From assembly GCA_028564705.1 (NCBI GenBank), contig JAPXFQ010001532.1:434001-498000 (forward strand): a DNA stretch of 64,000 nt. Direction: 5' to 3'. Source of the stretch: Apricaphanius iberus. Lineage: Eukaryota; Chordata; Actinopteri; Cyprinodontiformes; Aphaniidae. Position numbers and translations under genes: made by a program. The notes beneath the pieces are model-generated. The model had not been told where the DNA came from. It did no database searches and worked only from the letters and a program-made list of their open reading frames with translations. Of the stretch, positions 1 to 13,500 are shown one piece after another; the first letter of the stretch is position 1; the number at the start of each line of letters is the position of its first letter.

Positions 1-605
1 CTTTGGGGATGATAAAGAGACGGCTGCCAGAGGAGCACAGAGGCCGCGAGGGTTCATATGGTAAAAGCATTTCTGATAGATAAAAAGGGTCAAGACCATT
101 AAGACACTTAAAAACCATTAGAAGAATCTTAAAATCGATCCTAAAACATATTGGGAGCCATACCGGTGTAATGGTCTTCATCAAGACACGAGCTGTTGAA
201 TTTTGCAAAAGCTGTAAACTTGAGGTAGTCTTTTTCTGAAGACTCAGAAAGCAGGGCATTACAATAATCAATTCTACTTGTGATAAACGCATGCATTGGC
301 ATCTCCGTATTGGCCCGAGAGGGAATTGGCCGGACTCTGGCTTTGTTCTCTAGGTGATAAAAACCTATTCTAGTAATATCTTTAATGTGTGGAATGAAAG
401 ATGGCTCAGAGTCAAAAATCACGCCCAGATTCTTCACTTGTAAAGAAGGATTAAAAGACAATGATTGTAGTTTTGGTAAAAGTTTCTCTCTCTGAGCCTT
501 AGGACGGATAACTAAAACCTCAGTTTTGTCCTGGTTGAGCTGGAGAAGGTTTTCTGCCATCCAGGATTTAATGTCTAAAATGCAGTTAAAAAGTGCATCC
601 ACTGA
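1..605 (-). mobile_element. L2-like LINE, reverse transcriptase C-terminal fragment
   Basis: The minus strand is open from about 602 to 141 and encodes the region following the RT catalytic box of L2/Maui-type LINEs: the LNQDKTEVLVI block, then KNLGVIFDSE, an HIKDITRIGFYHL stretch and SRIDYCNALL. A frameshift lies near 200, after which other frames continue to position 1. The upstream RT core is missing, and the fragment ends against the gag-like frame of the next entry, so it looks like a 5'-truncated insertion into that element. It is inactive. Confidence 0.8.
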
Positions 606-1890
606 CCGTGTGTCATTAGGAGTTTGGTTCTGACTTTCTTTACCTTTGACCTCTGTGACGAAGACGGTGTAGACTGATGTGAAGTTGATCGGGTTTGCAT
701 CGTATCACTTCCATGATAAATGGCTACTGGCTGGGTCTTTGGCTTTGGCATAGTAGCAGGTTTATCCCTCCTGGCAACCATAGGTTGTTCAGTAAAGTTA
801 CGCTGTCACATTCTGGCAGATAACTTTTGTGCCTCTGCCTTCCCCTTTAACAACCCTGAGAGGTCTCGCAGATTATAGGGGTTGAGACTCTGAGTCTGCA
901 GACACCCCTCACCTTGGAGATGTTCAATGTAACTGTCCCTCAGGTGTCTTGGAAGCTTACTCCAAAGTCGATCTACGTGACCTTTGGACATCAGCTCCAT
1001 GCCATTTGTCCCTGTAGTGAGGTGAGCATACCAACCAATAGATCTACACGAAGGGTGAAGATCTGGAATGCCTTATAATCACCAACCTTAACATCTGGAG
1101 AATTCAGATTGGCCGCAATCTCCCCTTGGGCGAGCTGATGCCGTTGTCCGTATTGCCGCTGGAGAGCTAGCATTGCAGAACTGTAGGGCTTAGGCTGATG
1201 AAGACAAGATGACGGCATGATGGGTGATGAGCTGGGCCTCATCCAATATTAACTGCTCCATGAGAACTCTGTACTTGTTGTGTTCAGACAATTCAACATG
1301 AGAGCTAAGGAGATGATCCAGAACCATTATTGGATCTGTAAACTCCCTCACACTGTCATTAATGCATTTTGGGAGAGTTGGTACTCGTACATGCTGCGTA
1401 GATGGGGCTGCTATAGATACTGGTTGAAATATTGGCTGCTGGTAATTTACCATAAGGGGTTGCTCAGACAGAACAGATGTATATGGAGGATACTGAAGCT
1501 GATGAAGGGGCTGTCCTGCTCCCAGTGGCAGCTGGTATGGTATCTCAACGGCAGTGACATTCTGTGCCTGACTGTGTACACCAGGTGGCCCTGTGGCTGG
1601 ATAGTGACCAGGATATGAACTTGTTTGAAAAGCATATCCGTTATATCCGTATGAAGGAACTGCAGCTGTATCAAAGTTTGGCTGTGTAGCTGCTGCCGGT
1701 CCAGGGGGATACGATGAATCCCTGAAAACCATCGGTTGGGTCAGCTGTGATGGCCCGGTCAGAGTTGGCACGTATGACTCAGGATACAACGAAACAGCTC
1801 CTGTTGCTTGCCGACCAGCGTGTGTCGAATGTATGATTGGGCTGTGGGGCTGCATCATGATTGGTGTTTGCACCGTGGCTGGAGCTGTAA

Positions 1891-2923
1891 CACTGTGTCC
1901 ACACCAAACGCAATAGGAGCGTCTAGAGCTTCAGGTTTACATGTACAATCAATGGAAGAGCGCGATGAAGCGCAACTTGGAATCCCGCGACACTTCAGAA
2001 GCAGATTTGCGTCGCGAAAAAGCTTTTCTACCTGATTTGCGCGAACAATTCATTCTACAAATGCGATGGAAAATTTGCGCTGCATTTTATATGGTGCATT
2101 TTGTGCATTCGCGTTCATGACATCTACCGCTTGAGTTGGAAAAATCTGAACTCCAGCGTCAAATCGTGCCGCGACAACCAATCAGGGGACAGAGTTTCAG
2201 TGATTCTGTGACTGTCATGGAGTCACAGCCTCAGCAGGACATGGAGGATATACTAATAAACATTGTGGCTAATCACCCCGAGCTACATGACACAAGCTGT
2301 TTTCTATACAGAGACAGGAATAAAAAAATATATAAATAGGTTAAACTATTTAGACAGGAATGCTCTTAAGAGGTTTGTGGGTGGCTCTTAAAAGAGCCGT
2401 TGTTGCTGTAAAAGCATCTCTCGGCCTAGAAGTGAGCCTTGAATAGGCCTCCTCACCTGGTTTCCTGGTAGCAGCTCCCGCACCACGTCCCACACTGCTC
2501 AAATATTATAAACTTTAACGAACCGCAGCCAGATGGACAGCTGCTCAGAAATGTAGTTGGTGTTTCGGCAGGCGAAGCCGGAGCCGGTGTTTATGAGAGG
2601 CTCGCTGGTGTTTATGGATCCCTCCGCCGTAGCTAGACTGTATCTGTAGCTCACCAAACCCCCAGTGCAGCGTTTCCAGCTCTACCAGAGGCCAGGCCGA
2701 ACACGTAATCCACTCTGTCCTCCGTCAGACCATAATCCATAATCCACCGGCAGATGCACTCTAGCCCCAGCTTTGCTGAAGGCAAGTTCGTGTGTGAAAA
2801 TGCCATATTTTAAGCGCATCCAGTTTGCTTTGTACACGCTTCAAGGTGCGAATGTGCACGCGAACAGCTAGTGGTGTGTTGCGCTTTTTAGTCGCTCCTA
2901 TCGCGTTCAGTGTGGACACACCG
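1891..2923. mobile_element. PIF/Harbinger-type non-autonomous element
   Basis: The ends form inverted repeats of about 33 bp: the left begins CACTGTGTCCACAC and the right, read inward, CGGTGTGTCCACACTG; both continue to an ATAGGAGCG block. A TAA target duplication (1888-1890 and 2924-2926) fits the TWA preference of PIF/Harbinger elements. Inside, a plus-strand frame at 2136-2339 carries the motif IVANHPELHDTSCFLYRDRN, the start of a MADF DNA-binding domain as encoded by the second gene of fish Harbingers. It ends in a stop, so the element is dead. It lies inside the gag-like frame of the surrounding retroelement. Confidence 0.75.
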
Positions 2924-2967
2924 TAAGACGCGTTGCTGCATCACTCAAAGCGGCACAACTCAATGTA

Positions 2968-4534
<1,567 letters not shown>

Positions 4535-4748
4535 TAGGTAATATGGGGTTAACAGCAGATGATGGTGCACTCGGACGCAGCTGGCAGTATTGATGAGAGC
4601 CAGGATGGATAACACTGCCTTCCTCTGGTGCCATACTGCCGCTCAGTGGACTGGAGGCAGAGGACCGCTCAAACTGAGCGTCAGCTTTATTTAGTCCCTG
4701 ATCAATCCTCATCTGTTGCCCGAACACGGTGGAAAGCTGGTCACTCAC

Positions 4749-6230
4749 TTAACAGTGTACTGGAACCGCGCTAATTGTCCGCAGCAATGTTAAAACTTAA
4801 ACTTGTGTACTGAAGTAACCTATATGGGTGCCAGCCCTTCATCTGCTGTGGTCTCCAGTTTGAGAGAAGAATGAACCGGGTGTAGTTCCTTTATCAAACC
4901 GTTTACTTTGGGTTAAACTTGAACAGCCATACATCAATCCCAGTTAGAATGGGTTTAGGCAAACAGAGGATGAACATGCACTTGACCCATTAAGTACACA
5001 AATAGATGTATAATTCTGAAACGAAAAGGTTATCTTGCTCTGTGAATGCAACAACCTAAACTTAATTTCAACTCAAGCATTGACCATCGGCATTTAAGTC
5101 TCATAGAAATACAGCTCATCACTCACATTAAGAATAAAACACAATATTTAAGTATTAAACATGCACGTTTTATGTGTAAACTACTTACTGTACCTCAAAC
5201 ACGCATACAATGCTCTTCTGCTGCGGGTCTCATCTGAACTGACAGTAAACGTCGACGAGGAGCCGCATTAGAAAAAAAACCTCACTCTAAACAGTTGCTT
5301 CTTCCGTGTTCGTCTTCAGACATAGAACGACACTGTCCTCTAGTGGGAATTCAGAAAAGTTAGGTATATTTTTGGAAGTTTAAAATTGTTTTTAATCTGC
5401 TATGCTGATTTGTGTTAATTAAGAGTCCTGGTTTCCTCCGCTACAGAGGTTTGAATTATTGCGTAAACACGTCAAACGTATCTAGGAGGTATTTTCATAA
5501 AAATCTGATCTCCGATTACTCAATAATACGTTTACATCTAATTCGAGCTTTTTGGAGTAATCAGACTTAGGGCTTGCCCTCTGTTAAGAGCGGAGTCCCA
5601 GTTTTCATGTCACCCAGAAAATCGGATTATTAAATGAAGTACGTTCTACTCCCTGGCAATAGATGGCGATATGCGCCCATACATGTTAGCCTTATACCGG
5701 TTAGCCTTGAGGTGCACTCAGGCAGTATAGAGAGGCTGGTGGGAATGAAGCAGAGCAGACAGAGCAAAAGCAGGATATTCACAATCACAATGCAAAGTCT
5801 CCTCTTCAGTCCAAACATGCACTTATTGGCTGCTTACATTTGTCTAAGCCGCCATATTCTTCTAATACTACTACTGTGTTGTTGCTAAGTTGCAGTTCCT
5901 CATCTTCATAATTCCCAAGTGGGGACTTGAAGACGGATGGGTGCGCAGGGGTTGGTTAAAGAGAAGTCCGATTTAATCGCATTATTTGGGGAGCTTAGTC
6001 TGGCTTCTGAATCTCCAGTTTGGTTCGATTCAAGTCAAGCTATGGTGTATACATGCATTTCAAAAGTCTGAAATGAGTCGGACTGAGGTAATAATTCCAC
6101 CTTCTCGTGCTGAATATAAATGTACTTACTGAAAAGTATGAAAATATCAGCCTGATCTGATCTGGAGATCGGGGAATCCCCCAAAAAAACTCAAAACTGT
6201 TTATTTTAGGAGCATCTGACTGATAATTAA
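4749..6230. other. Stretch without recognised genes
   Basis: No coding frame with a recognisable product was found on either strand. Around 5500-5600 and 5960-6090 there are AT-rich segments with scattered GTAATCAGACT / GATTACTC words, similar in style to a segment at 17290-17410 and to fish MITE ends, but no clean terminal inverted repeat could be paired. A short open frame covers 5634-5888 without known motifs. Confidence 0.3.
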
Positions 6231-6234
6231 CCTC

Positions 6235-7499
6235 CTGATGGCAGCTGACTCCGGCCTATTATCCATCCTCATCCTTCTCGATCTGAGTGCAGCCTTCGAC
6301 ACAATCTCCCACACCACCCTCATTGACAGATTAGCATCTCTTGGCATCTCTGACACATGGACTGTTTTAAATCTTATCTCTCTGGCCGCACTCAGTTCAT
6401 CCAGTTGAAAACATTAACATCCCAACCATCTCCCCTCTCTTCTGGTGTTCCCCAAGGCTCTGTAATAGGCCCTATTCTGTTTATGATCTATCTCCTCCCC
6501 CTTGGTCAGCTCTTCCGTAAATTCAACATCAACTTCCACTGCAATGCGGACGACACCCAGCTCTACCTGTCTCTCAAACCCACCTCCACATTCCCGCCCT
6601 CCTCCCTCTGTGTCTGTTTACAAGAAATTAAAACCTGGTTCTCTTCCAATTTCCTGAAACTCAACAGTGATAAAACAGAAGTTATCCTCATTGGTTCCAA
6701 GTCCACTCTCAATAAAATTCCAAGTTTCACCATCCGCATTGATAACTCCTTTGTTTGCCCCTCCCCACAGTTTAAGAGTTTGGTGGTCGTCCTTGATGGT
6801 ACTCTCACATTCCAAAGCCACATCAATAACATTACTCGGTCAGCGTATTACCATCTACGCAACATCAATCGTCTCCGCCCATCCCTCACTCCCAACTCCA
6901 CTGCTTCTAGTCCACACCCTGACCACATCTCGGCTGGACTATTGCAACTCCCTTCTCTTTGGTTTTCCCTACAAGTATATCCATAACTCCAATTGATTCA
7001 GAATTCTGCTGCCCGCATCATCACCAGCATCCCATCCATCAATCACATCACACCTGTTCTGCAACAGCTTCGCTGGCTTCCGGTCAAATTTCGTGTGGAC
7101 TTTAAGATTCTGCTCCACACCTTTAAGGACATTCATAACCTCTCTCCCTCATACATATCTGACCTTCTGCACATCAACACTCCCTCCCGGACACTCAGAT
7201 CTGCCTCATCTATCAGCCTCATTGCGCCTCCTGCCCGTCTGACCACCATGGGGGCCACAGCCATCAGCTCTGCCTCACGTTTCTGGAATTCCCTTCCACC
7301 AAGCATCAGGAACATCGACACATTCTCCACCTTCAAATCACATCTGAAGACCCACCTTTTTAAACAGGCTTACTCCCTTTAACATTCTCTTAAGTGATCT
7401 AGTATTTTATTATTTTATCTGTTGTTGTTATTGTTTGTTGCTGTAAGTTGTCCTTGAGTGCCATGAAAGGCGCCCCAAATAAAATGTATTATTATTATA
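6235..7499 (+). mobile_element. L2-like LINE, 5'-truncated, RT to 3' end
   Basis: Reading begins inside the RT domain at the LDLSAAFDTI motif (about 6270). It passes [15 protein letters not shown] and then the catalytic box, which reads [10 protein letters not shown] instead of the usual Y/FADD. The C-terminal part ends with the SHLKTHLFKQAYSL* terminus at 7381. Frame changes occur near 6355 and 6990. The 3' end has the L2-type tail (GAAAGGCGCCCC then AATAAAATG) and a (TTA)n run at 7488-7499. The broken catalytic box and frameshifts show it is inactive. Confidence 0.9.
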
Positions 7500-9116
7500 A
7501 AATCCTCACAGTCACATTACCTTAAATAAAAATATGTATTACTCATAGACTGTAATTACAATTTACAATCCCTCGGTTGACTTCACCCATTGGTTTCGGA
7601 AGAGCAGAAAATAAAACCAACTGGATGGTTCCCACCTCCGCCATCTTGTCCGCGTCACTCGCCTCGTCACTCTCAGAAACTCCAAAAATGGGTAAAGCGG
7701 TGGAGCTGAGGGTGGCTCCGTGAGGCTGGGGGCGGAGGGTTAACGTTCCGACCTGACATAGCTACAAGCAAGTCAGAAACTAGTCCGGAGCTAACTGAAG
7801 CTAACGTAAGCTGCATCTGGTTTCAGCCAGAAGACTGTGGTTGAGAGACTTGTGCCCTGTTTTTCCACTAGGGTCGCTTTAGACCCAGAATTATCTCGAT
7901 CAGGGAACACAAATCGATATAACCACACCCAAATGGTTCGGGCCACTACGGCCTAAAATGGTTGTATTTCCTTTACCATCGGTGAAGGGTGAGGACATGG
8001 GCGGGCTCATCTTAACAATATATCCAGCAAAAAGCAGTCACAAAGTCACCATGACAGCTCAGATCCTCTCAAAAAATAAAAGGCTTTTGACTCACCTCAC
8101 ATCTCAGACATCCATTAGTTCATGCCTCCAGCTGTGTTCCTCACACCAGTACTGATCTAACCAGTGATCATCCAGTCTGTCTGGAGTCCGACTCTGTAGT
8201 CTTCCAGCCTGATCTAGCCAACTCACGATGTCTGATGCCGCACTCCTGCCGACTTTGCTGATCTGCTGCCACCCGACCGGTCGCCTGCTCCAGCTCACAT
8301 GTAGAAATAAATAAAAGCTCAGATTTGAACTGCATTCCTCTTGGCCACCTATCAGAAATTCTCTCCATACTCCTGGTGAAATATCAGCCTGTATAAAGCC
8401 TCCCCCAAAGCAGAGACTTTTTGGACGGTCTGTTACTGTAATCAACACCACAGCAAGCCGTCTTTGTCCAATAACTGAAGATTAACGTCCAAAACCGAAG
8501 AAAAATGGCAGAAGCAACTGATGTTGGAGTTCAGAAACACCAAATGGCTGAAGTCTTTACGGTAGTCCCAGGCTGTGAAGGTCTTCCCCGAACAAGCAGG
8601 GGATGAAAGCAGACTACGGTGCAAGCTTTTAGCCACCGCTAGCCACCATCAGCCAACAAGGTTAGCCTAGACTGACTTGTCAATTAAAGGGACACACTCT
8701 AATTATTAATAATTTGAAGATTAAATTACAAATAAACGGAGGAGTTAGAAAAAAAATCTCCCCCCTCAGAAACTATCTAACCTAAAATGGTTTTTTGAAC
8801 CAGGCTGTAAACATGTTTATTTTTGCTGTAAAGTTGGCCTTTTTAACATGGGAGTCAATGGGAAGTTGCTCCTTTTTGGAGCCCGCCCCCAGTGGATGAG
8901 GGAGGAATTGCAATTTTTAACACTTCTTGGTTGGCCTCACATTCTGCGGTCGGAGTTTGCCCCTTGGTATTAGTATTAGCATCTTAACTTCTTAAAAAAC
9001 ATTTAATATAAAACAGAATATGTGTTACTGTGTCTTCATACATAGGCTGAAGCATAAAGAATGTGGTTGATTTAGTATTTTTTCTGGTTCTTACTGTACA
9101 GACCATTATTATGGTA
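7500..9116. repeat. Unassigned repeat-like DNA
   Basis: No gene is seen. Position 7546 begins a CATAGACTGTA word like the start of the repeat at 22243. Around 8850-8960 there is a segment with the words TAACATGGGAGTCAATGGG, GCCCGCCCCCAGTGG and TGGCCTCACATT, which resemble a high-copy fish repeat end I know by pattern. The ends could not be paired, so limits and family stay open. The three minus-strand open frames at 8104-8636 have no known motif. Confidence 0.3.
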
Positions 9117-9422
9117 ATTGAAAATTGTATTTGTATAGTGCTTTACTCAGTCCCTACAGACCCCAAAGCGCTTTACACTATATTCAGTCATTCATCCATT
9201 CGCATACTGGTGATGGTAAGCTACAATGTAGCCACAGCTTCCCTAGGGTGCCCTGACAGAGGTGAGGATGCTGACGCCACTGGGTGCTCTGGCCACCACC
9301 AATAGGCAACGGGTGAAGTGTCTTGCCCAAGGACACAACAACCGAGACAGGCGGAGCCAGGGCTCAAACCGGCAACCCTCCGATTACAAGATCATGAGCG
9401 AGGTCGCCTCCTTATGTCGATC
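9117..9422 (-). mobile_element. tRNA-headed SINE, near full length
   Basis: On the minus strand the element starts near 9420 with a tRNA-like head: a TTGTAATCGGAGGGTTGCC segment followed by a B-box-like CCGGTTTGAGCCC. It then has TCCTTGGGCAAGACACTTCA, and ends at AAAGCGCTTTGGGG and a TATACAAATACAATTT tail near 9117. The same family's 5' part occurs on the plus strand at about 26938-27048. It is a retroposed repeat, not a functional tRNA. Confidence 0.65.
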
Positions 9423-9776
9423 TTCCCTTTAGTAACTCAAGTATAAAAGGCTGATATTAGTTACATAGTCAGGTTATCTGAAGGTGTAGCCACCTTGCAG
9501 ATGGCTGTTTAACATCCATGCTGCTGATAGTTTCCCATCTATACATTACTCCAATAAGAGTGATGAATGGCACTGCATCAGACTCCACCTCCACCCAGGT
9601 CTCTCATGGCTGGAAATATCTCCAAACTGCCAAATTTGTCTCTGTTGTAGCTGAGGGAATAATGTTGCAGCCAGCTGACCAGCAGTGTACAATATGGGGC
9701 GGGGCTTCATACAGCTGGAACAAATCAGTTAACCAGGCACGTTTTCTGGCATCTCATGAGCATAATGCCTATACAA

Positions 9777-10290
9777 GGCAAGGTAATTTTATTTGTACAG
9801 CACACTTTCAACACAAGGCAATTCAAGGTGTTTTACATGATTAGAAAAATTTGAAAAATGAAAACGAGCACTAAAAGAAATCTTAACAAACATTTATAAA
9901 AGACAATTTATGTAATTAAATGAAAACATTTAGTAATTAGAGCATAAGAGAACATTTATGTAAAATTATCAAAAAATTAAAACAGAAACATTTAACAGTA
10001 ATTAAATAGAGTAAACGCAAACGTATCAGTTACTCATAAGTAAGTCTAAATAGATAAGATTTGAAATGGTTCAGTGTCTCTGCAGCTTTGCATTCATCTG
10101 GGAGTTTGTTCCAGATATGGGAAGCATAGAAACTAAAAGCTGCTTCTCCATGTTTGGTTCTGGTTCTAGGGACGATCAGTAAACTAGAACTGGAGGACCT
10201 GGGTGGTCTGGATGGTTTGTACCATGATAGCAGATCGTTAATGTACTCTGGTGCTAAACCCATTCAAGTATACAGGATCATGTTTACAAG
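9777..10290 (-). mobile_element. L2-like LINE 3' end
   Basis: The minus-strand frame 10263-10030 is the RT C-terminus of an L2-type LINE (GLAPEYINDLL ... SFYASHIWNKLPDECK ... HFKSYLFRLTYE*). The non-coding tail reads TTGAATTGCCTTGTGTTG and TGCTGTACAAATAAAATTAC down to 9777. The same subfamily recurs at 54478-55145. It lies just upstream of the first il18 coding exon. Confidence 0.8.
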
Positions 10291-10568
10291 TTTACATCCG
10301 CATATTAGATTTTGTAAAAAGCATTTAACTTTGTCTTTTAAATAAAAACCGACCTAGTTAAAGACCAGATAGATGACTTAAAAGTGAGCTGGATGTAAAG
10401 AGGAAAGACTAGATCAGTTCTTAATGAAATCTAATCCACACAGCTGTTCTTTATTTTTATGGCTCAGATGACACTCAGTGGTAGGTTATCTAAATGTATG
10501 ATGGTTTATGTTGGAGAATATTAATCTGTGTGTTTTTAATTTTTTCTTCTGCAGACATCTACTTACTA

Positions 10569-13500
10569 ATGGAGACCTGCGAAGACTCTCCTCTGACTTT
10601 CATTCAAACATTAAAAGATTCCTTTTACTTTAAAGGTACATGATTACATATTGTCATAAATCTATAGGTCTGGTTTTGATGTTAGGGTACAACACAGGTT
10701 TCATTCAGCACTTTATTTATTCTTTTTTTCAATGTCTCTGTACAGAAACTAAATGTGTCTCCAGTTCTGCTACACCTGGAACAGGTAGCTTATATATCAG
10801 CTTATTACATATATTTATTGATCAATGAGATCTAAAATCTACTGTAGTAATGAATGAGACTTGTTTTTTTACAAATGCAGGGATCTGCTCAGATGCCTTC
10901 ATGAAAAGTAAAGAAAAACCAGCAAAATTGTGCTGGATTCAAAGCGTGGATCATAAGTTCCTGGTTTTAAATGCCCCTGAGAACTTTAAATTTGAGGACA
11001 GGACTGTGCATGATCAGGAAAAGTCTGGTAAGAGACAACACAGCTCTCTCTTTGCTTCTCACAGTGAATCAAATGATGAATTATGAGCTGACTGAGCCTT
11101 TGTACACTTGTCTGTTTCGATGTATTAATGATGTAATACGGAAGCAGAATACTCAAAGGTACCAACACTGCAAAATGGTGCTAATAGTCCAAACCAACTG
11201 GATGTGAACCAGTTTCAAAAGGTACACCGATAAATATTGGTACTACTACAGCCAATTACGCAATAGTCATAGCTCATCTATACCTTCATGCCTTTGAAAC
11301 ATTTAAATCCCAAATTATTTTTCTGCTCTTACCTTTCTTCTTTGAACTCAACACTCTGTATAAAAACCTATATTTTTTATTACAATACTTTGTATAAAGA
11401 ACCTACACATTTTGTACTTTACTGGTTACAATCGTACTTTTTTTTTTTTTTACCCGCCACAAGGCGCCGACAATCTGTAAAACACACACTCATACACATG
11501 TTCATAGTTCTTATTTTGACTAGTTAAGTGATAAACATTTTTTATAATTCGACCTGACTCTAAAATATCTGCATTGGATATTTTGATATTGAACAGCAAA
11601 ACTAAAAAGTTCTACTTGCTTTGATTATATGTGTGCTTAAAAAAGCTGATAGCCTCAGGTTAACTGCATTTTATGATTTCATATTTATTTAACAAATCAA
11701 AAAAATAAATATTTTATGTGCATTTAATTAAAAGGGTAATAATTTGTTTTGTAAATCACAATCGTTTTTTTTATTGTATTGTTATTAAGACAAAAAAAGA
11801 GGGTGGGGTAATTTTTATCTGTAAAGCACTTTGAGAAGCTGTGGTTTGAAAAGCACTTTACAAATAAAGTTTGATTGATTGATTGATATTGGCTTTCAGC
11901 TCATATGCACACATCACTGGGGCTGATTGGTGAACTACCTGCATCATAATTACACACTGTGCAAAATGCATGATGAGGACCTTTAGAGGGTTGCAAACAT
12001 GGCCACTGTTCTTAATATTTGTTCAAAAACTTCTGAGGGACGTAGACCCTCATGTTTCAGCAGGTCTGAAGATTTGCAAAGGAAAAAAAAAAAACCTCGC
12101 AAATCTTTATTTTTCTTTTTGTCACTTTGACTTCTGATCAAATGTTTCCACTGTGAAAGTAACTTTAGGTGTTACGGTTTAGATTTACTAAAAGGATTCT
12201 GCCTGACGCTTTGTCAGCGTCAAGTAAAGCTCACAAAGCATCTAGTTTGACGCTTCTATGTTGAAGCTTGCAAAGTCTGCCACTTCTGAGCAAAAAAAGT
12301 GATCCCTTTATTAATAAAGGGATCACTTTCAGCGTTACTTCCGTCTGTCCCGTGCCCAGTTTGACGACCTCCTGGGCCGCATCGGAGCTCAAATCTCCTA
12401 CCAGGACACCAACTACAGGTTCTCTATTCCTCTTTAGGAGCGCCTGTCCATCTGTCTTCGGTAAGTGTTATTTATGACTTTTTAAATCTGTGTTTTCTAG
12501 ACTACTCACCCTTGAAATTTTCAGATAAAAAAAGATAAAAATATAGCAGGGTTAGCAGACAATTTAATTTATGCCGTCCAGATCTCCTTGTTAATTAATT
12601 CACAGAACATTAATTAAACTACCACGCAGTTTTGAAATTGTTTTTTTTTTTCATTTTTTGCATATACTAAACATATTATCAAACATCTACTTTGAAATCC
12701 ACTCTGAAACCTTGATTAATATTGTATTTTTTCCCCTCCGACATTGGGATTAAACTGCTGTATTTTAATACCACACACTGAAAAGAATGAGTAGCACAGA
12801 CACGAGTAGAACAATAATTCCCAAATGTTATTGTCTTATTAAAATGACAAAAATCTGTGGACCAGAATTAGCTGATTTTTTTCTTTTCTTTTTTCTGTGC
12901 TTGCAGATTTCTTTCTACTGGTGATTCCTACAGATCCATCGCCAGCAGCTTCAGAGTGGGTATTTCCACCGTCTCCACCATCATACCTGATGTGGTGGCA
13001 GCCATCTGGGACTGTTTATTGGAGGATTTCATGGCTGTGCCTGGAGAAGAGGAGTGGAGGTCCATTGCAGACGAGTTTGAGGAGCAATGGAACTTCCCGC
13101 TGTTCTATGGTGCGATCGATGGGAAACATGTAAGCCTGAAGGCCCCCCCCCCCCGCCTCTGGCTCTTTTTTTTTAATTACAAGGGGCACCATTCCATCGT
13201 GCTCCTTGGTGTGGTGGAGGGTCGTAGATGTCGGAGGTTATGGCAGAAGCAGTGATGGAGGGATATAAGCCAACTCTGCCTTTGGTCAGGCTCTGCGGGA
13301 AGCTACACTTCATCTGCCCCCAGACCAGCACATGCCCAGAGCTCCCCACAGAAGACCCCAGCCCCATGTGTTTGTGGCAGACGAAGCCTTTCCTCTGCGC
13401 AGGAATTTAATGCGCCCCTTCCCTGGACGTGTCGGCCTAACCCCTCAGCAGCGGGTCTTCAACTACCGGCTGTCCCGGGCTCGGCTGTTGGTGGAAGATG

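Noticed and set aside
5500..6100. A MITE with GTAATCAGACT ends
   Set aside because: The candidate ends do not align as inverted repeats over more than a few bases.
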